A stretch of 64,000 bases of DNA from DASVHS01 sp038244815. Lineage in GTDB: Bacteria; Acidobacteriota; Thermoanaerobaculia; Gp7-AA8. The stretch covers positions 62,001-126,000 of the forward strand of contig JBBRTB010000005.1 in the NCBI GenBank assembly GCA_038244815.1, written 5' to 3'. Below the pieces are notes generated by a model. The model was not told the DNA's origin. It saw only the letters and a list, made by a program, of their open reading frames with translations, and did not search any database. Positions within the stretch are counted from its first letter, which is position 1; each line of letters opens with the position of its first letter. Both the position numbers and the translations under genes were made by a program. Shown here in pieces: positions 44,628 to 52,280 of this stretch.

Positions 44628-44816
44628 AACTCGGGCTTCGCGGATGATCCGATCCTTCCCGCGTACGCGCCGTCTACATCAACGAGCTGCGTGCGGCGCT
44701 TGACGATGCCAGAGGTGCTCTCGGATTCCCGACCGGGCGGCTACACGGACACACTCGCCGCGGGCATGCCGGTCAAGACCGAGCACCTCCCGGAAATCCG
44801 CAATCGGGTGAAGTAG
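44628..44816 (+). pseudogene. Frameshifted remnant of an ELR-type C-terminal module
   Basis: Three reading frames contain successive parts of one recognisable repeat: 'GFADDPILP' (frame from about 44632), then 'VRAVYINELRAALDDARGAL' (frame from about 44651), then 'GGYTDTLAAGMPVKTEHLPE' followed by IRNRVK and a TAG at 44814-44816. Secreted proteins often end in such (tDDPl)...(VkAvHitELR)...(ELRdrvk) modules, as does the metalloprotease at 45642. No start or upstream body remains. It is either the end of a deleted gene or an abandoned fragment. Confidence 0.7.
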
Positions 44817-44827
44817 ACTGCCCACGC

Positions 44828-45562
44828 TTGATCCTCGTCACCGGTGCGGCCGGTTTCATCGGTTATCACGTTTCGAGACAGTTGCTCGACCGCGGTGAGC
44901 GGGTCGTGGGCGTCGACAATCTCAATGACTATTACGACGTCTCGCTGAAAGAAGCCCGGCTGGAGCGGCTGAGGGACGAGAGATTCGCGTTCCGTCGCGC
45001 CGACGTTGCCGATACCACGGCGATGCTGGCGATCTTCGAGGAGCTCCGGCCGCTAAGAGTGGTGCACCTCGCGGCACAGGCCGGCGTCCGCTACTCGCTC
45101 ATCAATCCGTTCGCGTACGCGGACAGCAACGTGCGGGATTTCTGAACATCCTGGAAGCGTGCCGGCGGTTCCCGGTCGAGCATCTCGTTTTCGCGTCATC
45201 AAGCTCCGTGTACGGGATGAACACGAAGCAGCCGTTCGCCGAGACCGACAACGTCGATCATCCCGTGTCGCTGTATGCGGCCACGAAGAAGGCCAACGAA
45301 CTGATGGGGCATTCCTACGCGCACTTGTTTTCGATTCCGATGACGGGCCTGCGCTACTTCACGGTTTACGGCCCGTGGGGGCGTCCGGACATGTCGCCGA
45401 TCAAGTTCGCGAAAGCGATCTTCGCGGGCCAGCCGTTTCCGGTCTTCAATGAGGGGAGGATGATCTGCGACTTCACCTATATCGACGACATCACGGAAGG
45501 CGACGATCCGCGTGCTGGACCGGGCCGCCGGAAGGCCAGCCTCCTTACCGGATCTTCAACAT
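44828..45562 (+). pseudogene. Decayed UDP-glucuronate 4-epimerase copy
   Basis: Close homologue of the intact gene at 49386-50426. The first 104 codons read 'MILVTGAAGFIGYHVSRQLL' through 'YADSNVRDF' and stop at TGA 45143-45145. Adding one base near 45136 restores 'FLNILEACRRFPVEHLVFAS' and continues to 'DFTYIDDITEG' near 45500. A second shift restores 'IRVLDRA' and a third 'YRIFNM' at 45545-45562, after which homology is lost and the last 70 or so residues are absent. The apparent start is TTG at 44828. At least three shifts plus truncation argue against a simple sequencing error. Confidence 0.85.
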
Positions 45563-45641
45563 GGTTCATCTCCACGACGATACAGGCGTTCTTCATCTGG
45601 CAAGTCGTGCTGACGCTGTAGAGCCGCTGGTACGCTGCCGA

Positions 45642-48017
45642 TCAACGCATGGCGTTGCGGGCCTCGGTGAAGTCGATCGCTTTGATGATGGAACTCGCCG
45701 AAATCGTATTCGTGTAGGTCGGGGCGGCGAATCCCATGCCGGTAATCGGAGTGCTCAGGTTCGTCCGCAGCTCGGTCATATCCAATGCATGCACGAGGGT
45801 CGAGCCGGGGGTGAGGGTCGGGAACGAGTAGGCGCCGGCACCGATCCCGTACAGCGTACGCACCGCGTTCACGGCCGTGCGCAGCTCCGTCATGTCGACT
45901 GCCTGCACAGTCGAGGAGCCTGCGGTCAGCGTGGGATGCGTATAGACGACGATGGTGGCCAGGTCGCGGTTGCTGTCGACCGATTCGTTGCCGCCGCCGC
46001 TGTCCGCGGACAGCACCTTGTAGAGATAGGCGTTGTTCGTGGATACGGTATCGGCGAAGCTCGTCGACATCGTGTTTCCGGCGGGCGAGTAGTTGACCGC
46101 GTCGGCGCTGCGATAGACGTTGTAGCGGCCGGGCGGCGTGCCGGTGGCCGCGGTCCAGGAAACGAGCGCTGACGTCGCTCCGGTCACGTGCGCCTCCACG
46201 CTCGTGGGCGGGTTGTACGAGACCGCGGTGATCGTCACTGTGCGGGTATCGGTGATCCCGCAGTTGTTGGAGCCGTACGCGTTCGCTTTGAGAATGACGC
46301 TGCCCGACGCGCCTGCCGTGAATGTGATGCCGGTAGTCCCCTGGCCGGCGGTGATGGTGCCGTTCATGATCGTCCAGTTGTAGGTGGACCCGCTCGTCAC
46401 CGAGATCGAGGCGACGTTGCCGGTGGAACTCGGCGCCACGGAGACGGGCACGGTAAAACCGGTCACGTTGTCGAACGTGTTGTTGATGATGGTGCTCACT
46501 CCGGTGAGTGGCGCGGCGGTGAACATGTAGTCGTTGAGCTCGTGGATGCTCGGCTCAGCGGCCTGGCCGAACGTGAAGCGGCTCTGCGGGACGCTGGTGA
46601 CGAACACGTTGTGGCAGTAACTCATGATCGTCCCGCGAAACGTCGTCTGGGAGCCGGCGACGTAGTCGGTGCTGGCCGAGAAGCATCCCAGCTCGTGAGC
46701 GAAACAGTGATCGATGACGTCGGACGCCGCAGTGGCGGGGCTTCCGTCGGTAAATCCCGAGGCGATGCGCTCGGCGTCCGTGATGACGACACAGTGGGTG
46801 TGGTGGCCGGCCAGGTTGTGGCCGAGCTCGTGTGCGTACTCGGCGAGCGGCCAGTAAGTCTGGAATCCCGCCGGCATTCCATAGGGCACACCGTTCGTCA
46901 AGTCAGGATTCGGGGCGGTGACGAATCCCCCATTCCCGATGGAGCCGCACCAGGCGTATGCGCCGGCGTACATGTTCGCCGCGCCAGAGTCACTGCAACC
47001 CGAGCCGTCTGGTCCACAAAAGAAGTCGCCGTCGCAGATCGTGCCTTCCCAGGCAATGCCGCCGGCGAGATTCTTTCCGCTCAGGAATACCGCCGAGGAG
47101 TGGGCGACCGGATGGTATCCGGGGTTGTTGTGGTAGTAGGTGCCGAACTCGTAGAGCGCGGCCTGCGTGGAGGCGCCCTGCAGCCACGGGTCGGTTCCGG
47201 GGCCGCCGCTGTGCAAGTGGGTTTCGACGAGGAGCACATCCGTTTTCAGATCGCGGTTGTAGATCGTCGATACCGCTCCGGTCAGGTTCGTGATGTAGGT
47301 CGTCTCGGCGGACGTGCTGTTGCCGGAGTTCGCGTACAGTTCGTCGTCGGTCTCGACGGTGAGGCGGATCGAGTAGTGCTGCGTGGGCGTCAGAGCCTGC
47401 GACTGGATCGGCAACCCGTTGGCGTCGGTCTGGGTACGCCGCAGCGTCGAGGGCGTCATGCGATGCTCCTCGACGTCGCACTGCCAGGACCGTCCCTCGG
47501 GCATGTTCATGTCGTTTGCGTTCGTGGAGGTGAGGAAGTAGTCGTAACCCGCGTCCGCGCTTCCCTGATCGATCGTGCGGTTGTAGGGATGCGGCTTGAC
47601 GGGCCGCTTCACGCCGTCGACGGCGAAGTTGTCATCCTTCGTCGTGACGAGGCCGGTGATCCTGCCGGTGTTCAGCTCGACCGAGAAGTAGGCGAAGGAT
47701 TCCGGATCGCCGTTGACCTGGCCGCGGAAATAGCGCATGGCCGGCGGATCGAGTTTCTGGACGTTTCCGTGGCCGTCGTGGATGAACACCTGGCCGTCGG
47801 GCGCCCACACCTGAAACTCCTCGAGGTCGATCGGAGTGGGGCGGCTGCCGTACAGGGGCAATCGGTCGAGGTGAATCGTTCTGGCAATGGTGGCCGCGCG
47901 CAGCGGAGCGAGGACGTCGTCGTTGAGCTTGGTAACGGTAGCGGCGAAGAGAGACGGCGTCAGGGAAAGGGCGATGAATGCCAGTGCAGCGAACAGCCGA
48001 TGTTTGGTCACAGCCAT
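45642..48017 (-). CDS. Secreted reprolysin-type (M12-like) metalloprotease with Fn3 and ELR repeats
   Basis: Secreted zinc protease of 791 residues. The N-terminus is a signal peptide (ATG at 48017, 'FAALAFIALSLTPSLFA'). A propeptide-like beta region follows (about 30-190), then a catalytic domain with 'HELGHNLAGHHTHC' near 397 (HExxHxxGxxH) and the Met-turn region around 'GTIMSYCHN'. After that are an Ig/PKD-like region ('STYNWTIMNGTI'), one fibronectin type III domain ('ALVSWTAATGTPPGRYNVYR') and three C-terminal ELR modules ('TVQAVDMTELRTAVNAV', 'LVHALDMTELRTNL', 'IIKAIDFTEARNAMR'). The last is degenerate. Likely a secreted or surface degradative enzyme; the ELR modules may serve in sorting or anchoring. 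Confidence 0.9.
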   Translation of the reverse strand: MAVTKHRLFAALAFIALSLTPSLFAATVTKLNDDVLAPLRAATIARTIHLDRLPLYGSRPTPIDLEEFQVWAPDGQVFIHDGHGNVQKLDPPAMRYFRGQVNGDPESFAYFSVELNTGRITGLVTTKDDNFAVDGVKRPVKPHPYNRTIDQGSADAGYDYFLTSTNANDMNMPEGRSWQCDVEEHRMTPSTLRRTQTDANGLPIQSQALTPTQHYSIRLTVETDDELYANSGNSTSAETTYITNLTGAVSTIYNRDLKTDVLLVETHLHSGGPGTDPWLQGASTQAALYEFGTYYHNNPGYHPVAHSSAVFLSGKNLAGGIAWEGTICDGDFFCGPDGSGCSDSGAANMYAGAYAWCGSIGNGGFVTAPNPDLTNGVPYGMPAGFQTYWPLAEYAHELGHNLAGHHTHCVVITDAERIASGFTDGSPATAASDVIDHCFAHELGCFSASTDYVAGSQTTFRGTIMSYCHNVFVTSVPQSRFTFGQAAEPSIHELNDYMFTAAPLTGVSTIINNTFDNVTGFTVPVSVAPSSTGNVASISVTSGSTYNWTIMNGTITAGQGTTGITFTAGASGSVILKANAYGSNNCGITDTRTVTITAVSYNPPTSVEAHVTGATSALVSWTAATGTPPGRYNVYRSADAVNYSPAGNTMSTSFADTVSTNNAYLYKVLSADSGGGNESVDSNRDLATIVVYTHPTLTAGSSTVQAVDMTELRTAVNAVRTLYGIGAGAYSFPTLTPGSTLVHALDMTELRTNLSTPITGMGFAAPTYTNTISASSIIKAIDFTEARNAMR

Positions 48018-48185
48018 GATGCGGTTACCCCCGGGAACAGGTTTCCCATGTCTTGGAGCTCCATTTTCGGGCCGGATTGAACAAGAGTATAACGCCGCCC
48101 GCCCATTCCCCGGCGTGTGAGAGGGATCACCTCGGAGGGAGGTGGTGGGCCGAGGCTGACAATCTCATTGCAACCCATGGGGATC

Positions 48186-48213
48186 TTGAACCGGGGGCGC
48201 GCTGGCGTATACT
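48186..48213 (+). promoter_or_regulatory. Sigma-70-type promoter for the fibre-like gene
   Basis: TTGAAC (48186-48191) and TATACT (48208-48213) are separated by 16 bases, about 80 bases before the start codon at 48296. Confidence 0.6.
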
Positions 48214-48295
48214 GGTGGCTCTCAACCGAGCAAGGATATTTTAAGGTGGCTTCCGGCAAGGTCCGGGAAGGTTGGTTTTCAACCAGGAGATTGAA

Positions 48296-49330
48296 ATGAT
48301 CAAGACACTCAGGAACGTGAAGTCGACGCGGCTGTTCTTGCTCCTTTTGTTGGCGGTCACGTTCATCGCCGTGAACGCGAATGCCCAGGACGGTCAGACC
48401 TCGATCATGGCGAAGCGCCAGGCGTCGAGCAACGCGCTCACTCCGGTCTCGAACCTCGCCGGCACGGGCACGCTCAACTTCGTTGCCAAGTGGATCGATG
48501 GGGCCGGAACGCTGGGAAACTCGATGATGTTCGACAACGGGACAAGAGTCGGGGTCGGGACGACCACTCCGCAGGCGTACTTCCAGGTTGGTCCGGGCGC
48601 CGATGTGCCGAACTTCCCGGGGACAAGATTCTACGTGGTCGGAGATATGACGGCCGGTCAAACTGGAGCTACAGGCATCGTTGCTCGTGACAACCTTAAC
48701 CATGTTGAGTTAGCTATCGGAACGGCGGGGCTTGGCGGCGGTCAGTTCGTTGGCCTCTTCGGAACACGCACACCCCATGACCTTTACCTCCAGGCCAACG
48801 GCAACAACTTCATGGTTGTGAAAACTTCGGGTAGGGTTGGTATCGGTACGCTCACACCGACGGCGACGCTCGACGTTGCGGGGAATGTCAACGTGTCGGG
48901 CAACATCGCCGCGAAGTATCAGGATGTCGCCGAGTGGGTTGCCACAGACGGCGATCCGATCGATGGCGGCGCACTGGTCGTCCTTTCCACCGACAAGACG
49001 AATTCCGTTCGCGAGTCGTCGCACGCGTACGACACCGCGGTCGCCGGCGTGGTCTCCGATCGGCCCGGCATCCTTCTCGGCGAGGCCGGAGAGCTGAAGG
49101 CGAAGATCGCCACGACCGGCCGCGTCAAGGTTCACGCCGATGCGAGCAACGGTGCCATCGCCATCGGCGATCTGCTGGTCACCAGTGACAGAGTCGGCTT
49201 TGCGATGCGCAGCAATCCGGTCGACGTCGGCGGAATCAAGATGCATCGTCCGGGCACCATCGTTGGCAAGGCGCTCGAGCCTCTCAAGAGCGGTCAGGGC
49301 GACATCCTGGTCCTGCTCACCCTTCAATAG
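48296..49330 (+). CDS. Secreted tail-fibre-like protein
   Basis: Exported protein of 344 residues. The ATG at 48296 follows AGGAGA; the signal peptide is 'TRLFLLLLLAVTFIAVNANA'. The middle has two copies of the fibre motif, 'RVGVGTTTPQAYFQV' and 'RVGIGTLTPTATLDVAGNVN', as in phage tail fibres and bacterial surface fibres. The C-terminal half ('AKYQDVAEWVATDGDPIDGG', 'VAGVVSDRPGILLGEAG', 'GTIVGKALEPLKSGQGDILV') is a beta-rich head-like domain shared by many exported fibre-like proteins. No phage genes surround it. It may form a surface fibre. A perfect terminator follows. Confidence 0.85.
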   Translation: MIKTLRNVKSTRLFLLLLLAVTFIAVNANAQDGQTSIMAKRQASSNALTPVSNLAGTGTLNFVAKWIDGAGTLGNSMMFDNGTRVGVGTTTPQAYFQVGPGADVPNFPGTRFYVVGDMTAGQTGATGIVARDNLNHVELAIGTAGLGGGQFVGLFGTRTPHDLYLQANGNNFMVVKTSGRVGIGTLTPTATLDVAGNVNVSGNIAAKYQDVAEWVATDGDPIDGGALVVLSTDKTNSVRESSHAYDTAVAGVVSDRPGILLGEAGELKAKIATTGRVKVHADASNGAIAIGDLLVTSDRVGFAMRSNPVDVGGIKMHRPGTIVGKALEPLKSGQGDILVLLTLQ

Positions 49331-49350
49331 AACAGAACGACCGTACGTGA

Positions 49351-49386
49351 GACCCGCCGCCTGAAAAGCGGCGGGTCTTTCTGTTT
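49351..49386. terminator. Intrinsic terminator shared by convergent genes
   Basis: GACCCGCCGC and GCGGCGGGTC form a perfect 10-bp stem around CTGAAAA, followed by TTTCTGTTTT. It ends at the stop of the convergent epimerase gene. Confidence 0.9.
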
Positions 49387-50426
49387 TAGCGGCCGCTGGG
49401 CGCGTCCGCGTTCACCGGCTCATCGATCCGGTAGAACGCGCGGTACCAGGCCACGAACCGCGTGATCCCTTCTTCGATGGTGGTGCCGGGCCGGAATCCC
49501 ACCGCCGCTTCGAGATCGTGGACGTCCGCCGATGTGGAGCGGACGTCGCCCGGTTGCATCGGAAGCATCGTCAGCTTCGCTTTCCGTCCCAGGCAGCGTT
49601 CCAGCGCGGTGATGCAGTCGAGCAGTGGAACGGGGCGGTTGTTGCCGATATTGAAGATCCGGTAGGGCGCGCGACTGGTGGCCGGGTCGGGCTTCTCTGT
49701 CGAAGCAGACGGATTGGGACGGGGCGGCGCATCGAGGACGCGGACGACGCCTTCGACGATGTCGTCGATGTACGTGAAGTCGCGGATCATGTCGCCGTTG
49801 TTGAAGACGGGAATCGCTTCGCCGGCAAGGATCCCCTTTGTGAACTTGAAGAGCGCCATGTCCGGACGGCCCCATGGTCCGTAAACGGTGAAGAAACGGA
49901 GGCCGGTGGCCGGCAGTCCGTACAAGTGAGAGTAGGTGTGAGCCATCAGCTCGTTGGCCTTCTTCGTGGCCGCGTACAGCGAGATCGGATGATCGACGTT
50001 GTCATGCTCCGAGAACGGCTGCTTTTCGTTCGCACCGTAGACGGAGCTCGATGAGGCGTAGACGAGGTGCTCGATTCCGTGGTGGCGGCAGCCTTCGAGG
50101 ATGTTGAGAAATCCCTCGACGTTGCTGGCAGTGTATGCGTGCGGATGCGTCAGTGAGTAGCGGACGCCCGCCTGTGCCGCGAGATGAACGACGCGGTCGG
50201 GCTTCACGGACGCGAACAGTTCGGCCATCCCGGTGCGGTCGGAGACGTCCAGCCGCTGGAATCGAAAGCGCGCGTATGCGTGCAGCAGGTCGAGACGGGC
50301 CTGCTTCAGACTGGGATCGTAGTAGTCGTTCAGGTTGTCGATTCCGAGGACATCGTCGCCGCGCTCGAGCAGCTTCTTCGAGACGTGATAACCGATAAAA
50401 CCGGCCGCGCCGGTCACGAGAATCAT
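49386..50426 (-). CDS. UDP-glucuronate 4-epimerase
   Basis: Converts UDP-glucuronate to UDP-galacturonate for capsule or O-antigen; 346 residues. It has 'MILVTGAAGFIGYHVSKKLL', the CapI/LpsL-type 'GIDNLNDYYDPSLKQARLDL', 'VHLAAQAGVRYSLTHPHAY', catalytic 'SLYAATKKANELMAHTYSH' (YxxxK) and 'LRFFTVYGPWGRPDM'. It lies downstream of the UDP-sugar dehydrogenase gene, with 17 bases between. A decayed homologue lies at 44828-45562. Confidence 0.92.
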   Translation of the reverse strand: MILVTGAAGFIGYHVSKKLLERGDDVLGIDNLNDYYDPSLKQARLDLLHAYARFRFQRLDVSDRTGMAELFASVKPDRVVHLAAQAGVRYSLTHPHAYTASNVEGFLNILEGCRHHGIEHLVYASSSSVYGANEKQPFSEHDNVDHPISLYAATKKANELMAHTYSHLYGLPATGLRFFTVYGPWGRPDMALFKFTKGILAGEAIPVFNNGDMIRDFTYIDDIVEGVVRVLDAPPRPNPSASTEKPDPATSRAPYRIFNIGNNRPVPLLDCITALERCLGRKAKLTMLPMQPGDVRSTSADVHDLEAAVGFRPGTTIEEGITRFVAWYRAFYRIDEPVNADAPSGR

Positions 50427-50443
50427 CGGAGGGGGAGTGTACC

Positions 50444-51796
50444 TTATGCCTTATAGAGCCGGCCGGATGGCAAAGCGGATGGAGGCACGATGTTCCGCGT
50501 GTCGATGACGAGTTTTGCGTCGCGATAAAGGCTCGGGTCTTTGAAGAACGAGTGAGCGGTCGAGACGATGATCGCGTCATATCGGGCGAACGTCTCGGCC
50601 GTGCAGGGCACCGATGTGAGGGTCAGGTCGTGCTTGCGTCCGCGTCGCGCCACCGGGATATGCGGATCGCAGTAGGCGATGTCCGCTCCGCGATCGCGCA
50701 GCAGCTCGAGAATCTCGAATGACGGCGACTCCCGGTCGTCGTCGATGTCCGCTTTGTACGACAGGCCCAGGACGAGCACGCGCGAGCCCTTGAGGCTCTT
50801 TTGTGCGTCGTTGAGGGCGGCGGCGGTTCGATCCACGACGTAGCGCGGCATCGACGTATTCACTTCACCGGCCAGCTCGATGAAGCGCGCCCATACGCCG
50901 TGCTCCGCCGCCTTCCACGAGAGATAGAACGGGTCGAGCGGGATGCAATGTCCGCCCAATCCGGGACCGGGATAGAACGGCATGAACCCGAACGGCTTCG
51001 TCTTCGCGGCCTCGATCACTTCCCAGACGTCGATGCCCATGCGATCGAACACGACCTTGAGCTCGTTGACGAGCGCGATGTTCACGGAGCGGAAGATGTT
51101 TTCCAGGAGCTTCGCGGATTCGGCGACCTCCAGCGATGACACCGGGACGACGGTGTCGACGACGCTGCTGTACAGTCTGACCGCAGCTTCCCGCGAGCGC
51201 AGATCCATCCCGCCGACGACTTTCGGGATGGTCTTCGTACTGAAGTGCTCGTTGCCGGGATCCTCGCGCTCGGGAGAAAACGCCAGGAGGTAGTCGGTTC
51301 CGCAGTGCAGCCCGGTGGCTTCGAAGCGTGTGAGCAATTCCTCGCGCGTCGTGCCGGGGTAAGTGGTCGACTCCAGCACGACGAGCTGGCCTCGCTTCAG
51401 GTGCCCGGCGATGACCTCTGCGGTGACCCGGATGTAGGTGAGGTCGGGCTCGCGATGATCGCCGAGCGGCGTGGGGACGGCGATGATCAGGACATCACAT
51501 GCGGCCAGCCGCGCGAAGTCGCTCGTGGCCGAAGCGTTTTTCCCGACGAAGGCGCTGGCGACGCGGTCGACGCCGATGTGCCTGATGTACGAGGTTCCGC
51601 TTTCGAGGGCGGCGACCTTGTTCTTGTCGATGTCGAATCCGATCACGGGATATCCGTTTTCCGCGAAGATGAGAGCCAGCGGGAGGCCGACGTAACCGAG
51701 GCCGATGACGCCGATGGTGGCCGTGCGCGATTCGATGCGCTCAAACAGCCGCCGGACCGTCTCGGATTGCGTGGTGGGCTCAGGGTAGGACGACAT
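50444..51796 (-). CDS. UDP-N-acetylglucosamine/mannosamine 6-dehydrogenase (WbpA/TviB-like)
   Basis: Oxidises C6 of a UDP-HexNAc to the uronate with two NAD; 450 residues. It has 'TIGVIGLGYVGLPLALIFAE', 'VIGFDIDKNKVAALESGTSY', 'VLIIAVPTPLGDHREPDL', 'SPEREDPGNE', 'AESAKLLENIFRSVNIALVN', and the catalytic Cys in 'GPGLGGHCIPLDPFYL'. The C-terminal NAD-substrate domain shows 'VLVLGLSYKADIDDDRESPS'. I chose ATG 51796 (MSSYPEPTTQ); ATG 51817 is also possible and neither has a clear ribosome-binding site. The gene diverges from the MarR-type regulator, sharing a 127-base gap. Confidence 0.93.
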   Translation of the reverse strand: MSSYPEPTTQSETVRRLFERIESRTATIGVIGLGYVGLPLALIFAENGYPVIGFDIDKNKVAALESGTSYIRHIGVDRVASAFVGKNASATSDFARLAACDVLIIAVPTPLGDHREPDLTYIRVTAEVIAGHLKRGQLVVLESTTYPGTTREELLTRFEATGLHCGTDYLLAFSPEREDPGNEHFSTKTIPKVVGGMDLRSREAAVRLYSSVVDTVVPVSSLEVAESAKLLENIFRSVNIALVNELKVVFDRMGIDVWEVIEAAKTKPFGFMPFYPGPGLGGHCIPLDPFYLSWKAAEHGVWARFIELAGEVNTSMPRYVVDRTAAALNDAQKSLKGSRVLVLGLSYKADIDDDRESPSFEILELLRDRGADIAYCDPHIPVARRGRKHDLTLTSVPCTAETFARYDAIIVSTAHSFFKDPSLYRDAKLVIDTRNIVPPSALPSGRLYKA

Positions 51797-51901
51797 GCGC
51801 GGCAGATGATAGGACATCCGGCGGCGAAAGCAGCGCCCAGCTGCCGGCGGAGCAGGGAGGAGCGCTTTGCCCGAGCAGGTTTTCTGTGTTCCAATGGCAG
51901 C

Positions 51902-51916
51902 GTTCAACGGTTGAAC
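51902..51916. promoter_or_regulatory. Inverted repeat, candidate operator of the EPS regulator
   Basis: GTTCAA-CGG-TTGAAC is a perfect 6+6 palindrome ending eight bases before the ATG of the MarR-type regulator, in the gap shared with the UDP-sugar dehydrogenase gene. Placement over the initiation region suggests autoregulation. Confidence 0.55.
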
Positions 51917-51923
51917 AGACTCG

Positions 51924-52280
51924 ATGTCGACGACGCTAACGGACGAAGTCCGATACCGCCTCCTCAAACATCTTGCCGATCGCCCTGGTGCCTCGCAGCG
52001 GGAGCTGGCCCGCGAGCTCGGCATCAGCGTGGGCAAGACCAACTACTGCATTCGCGCCCTGATCGCGAAAGGTTGGTTGAAAGTCCGGAACTTCCGTCGG
52101 AGCGACAACAAGAGTGCCTACCTCTACGTGTTGACTCCCAGGGGCATTCAGGAAAAGGTCAACGCCACGCGGGCATTCCTCGTCCGGAGGATGACGGAGT
52201 ATCAGATGGCCGAAGAGGAGATCCGTCTTCTCACGGCGGAGATCGAGCAGTGGACTCGCGAAACGGAAGCGGCACCATGA
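51924..52280 (+). CDS. MarR-family EPS-associated transcriptional regulator
   Basis: Winged-helix regulator of 118 residues. The helix-turn-helix spans about 20-60 ('QRELARELGISVGKTNYCIR', 'ALIAKGWLKVRNF'), followed by the wing ('KSAYLYVLTPRGIQEKVNAT') and a C-terminal helix for dimerisation. This layout matches the EPS-associated MarR subfamily found in polysaccharide loci. It is divergent from the UDP-sugar dehydrogenase, and its stop overlaps the WlbA-like gene, so it probably tunes the whole locus. Confidence 0.92.
   Translation: MSTTLTDEVRYRLLKHLADRPGASQRELARELGISVGKTNYCIRALIAKGWLKVRNFRRSDNKSAYLYVLTPRGIQEKVNATRAFLVRRMTEYQMAEEEIRLLTAEIEQWTRETEAAP

Noticed and set aside
44523..44816. A 97-codon open frame as an intact gene
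   Set aside because: Only its last part resembles a known module; adjacent parts of the module are in other frames, so it is reported as a pseudogene fragment.
46188..48080. Plus-strand open frame (630 codons) antisense to the metalloprotease
   Set aside because: The minus-strand product has signal peptide, HExxHxxGxxH, Fn3 and ELR modules; the plus-strand frame has none.
48296..49330. Prophage remnant
   Set aside because: The fibre-like protein has a Sec signal peptide and stands alone; no integrase, capsid or lysis gene is present.
51245..52276. Long extension of the WlbA-like frame upstream of 52277
   Set aside because: It is antisense to the UDP-sugar dehydrogenase and overlaps the MarR gene; the ATG at 52277 gives the family N-terminus and overlaps the regulator's stop.
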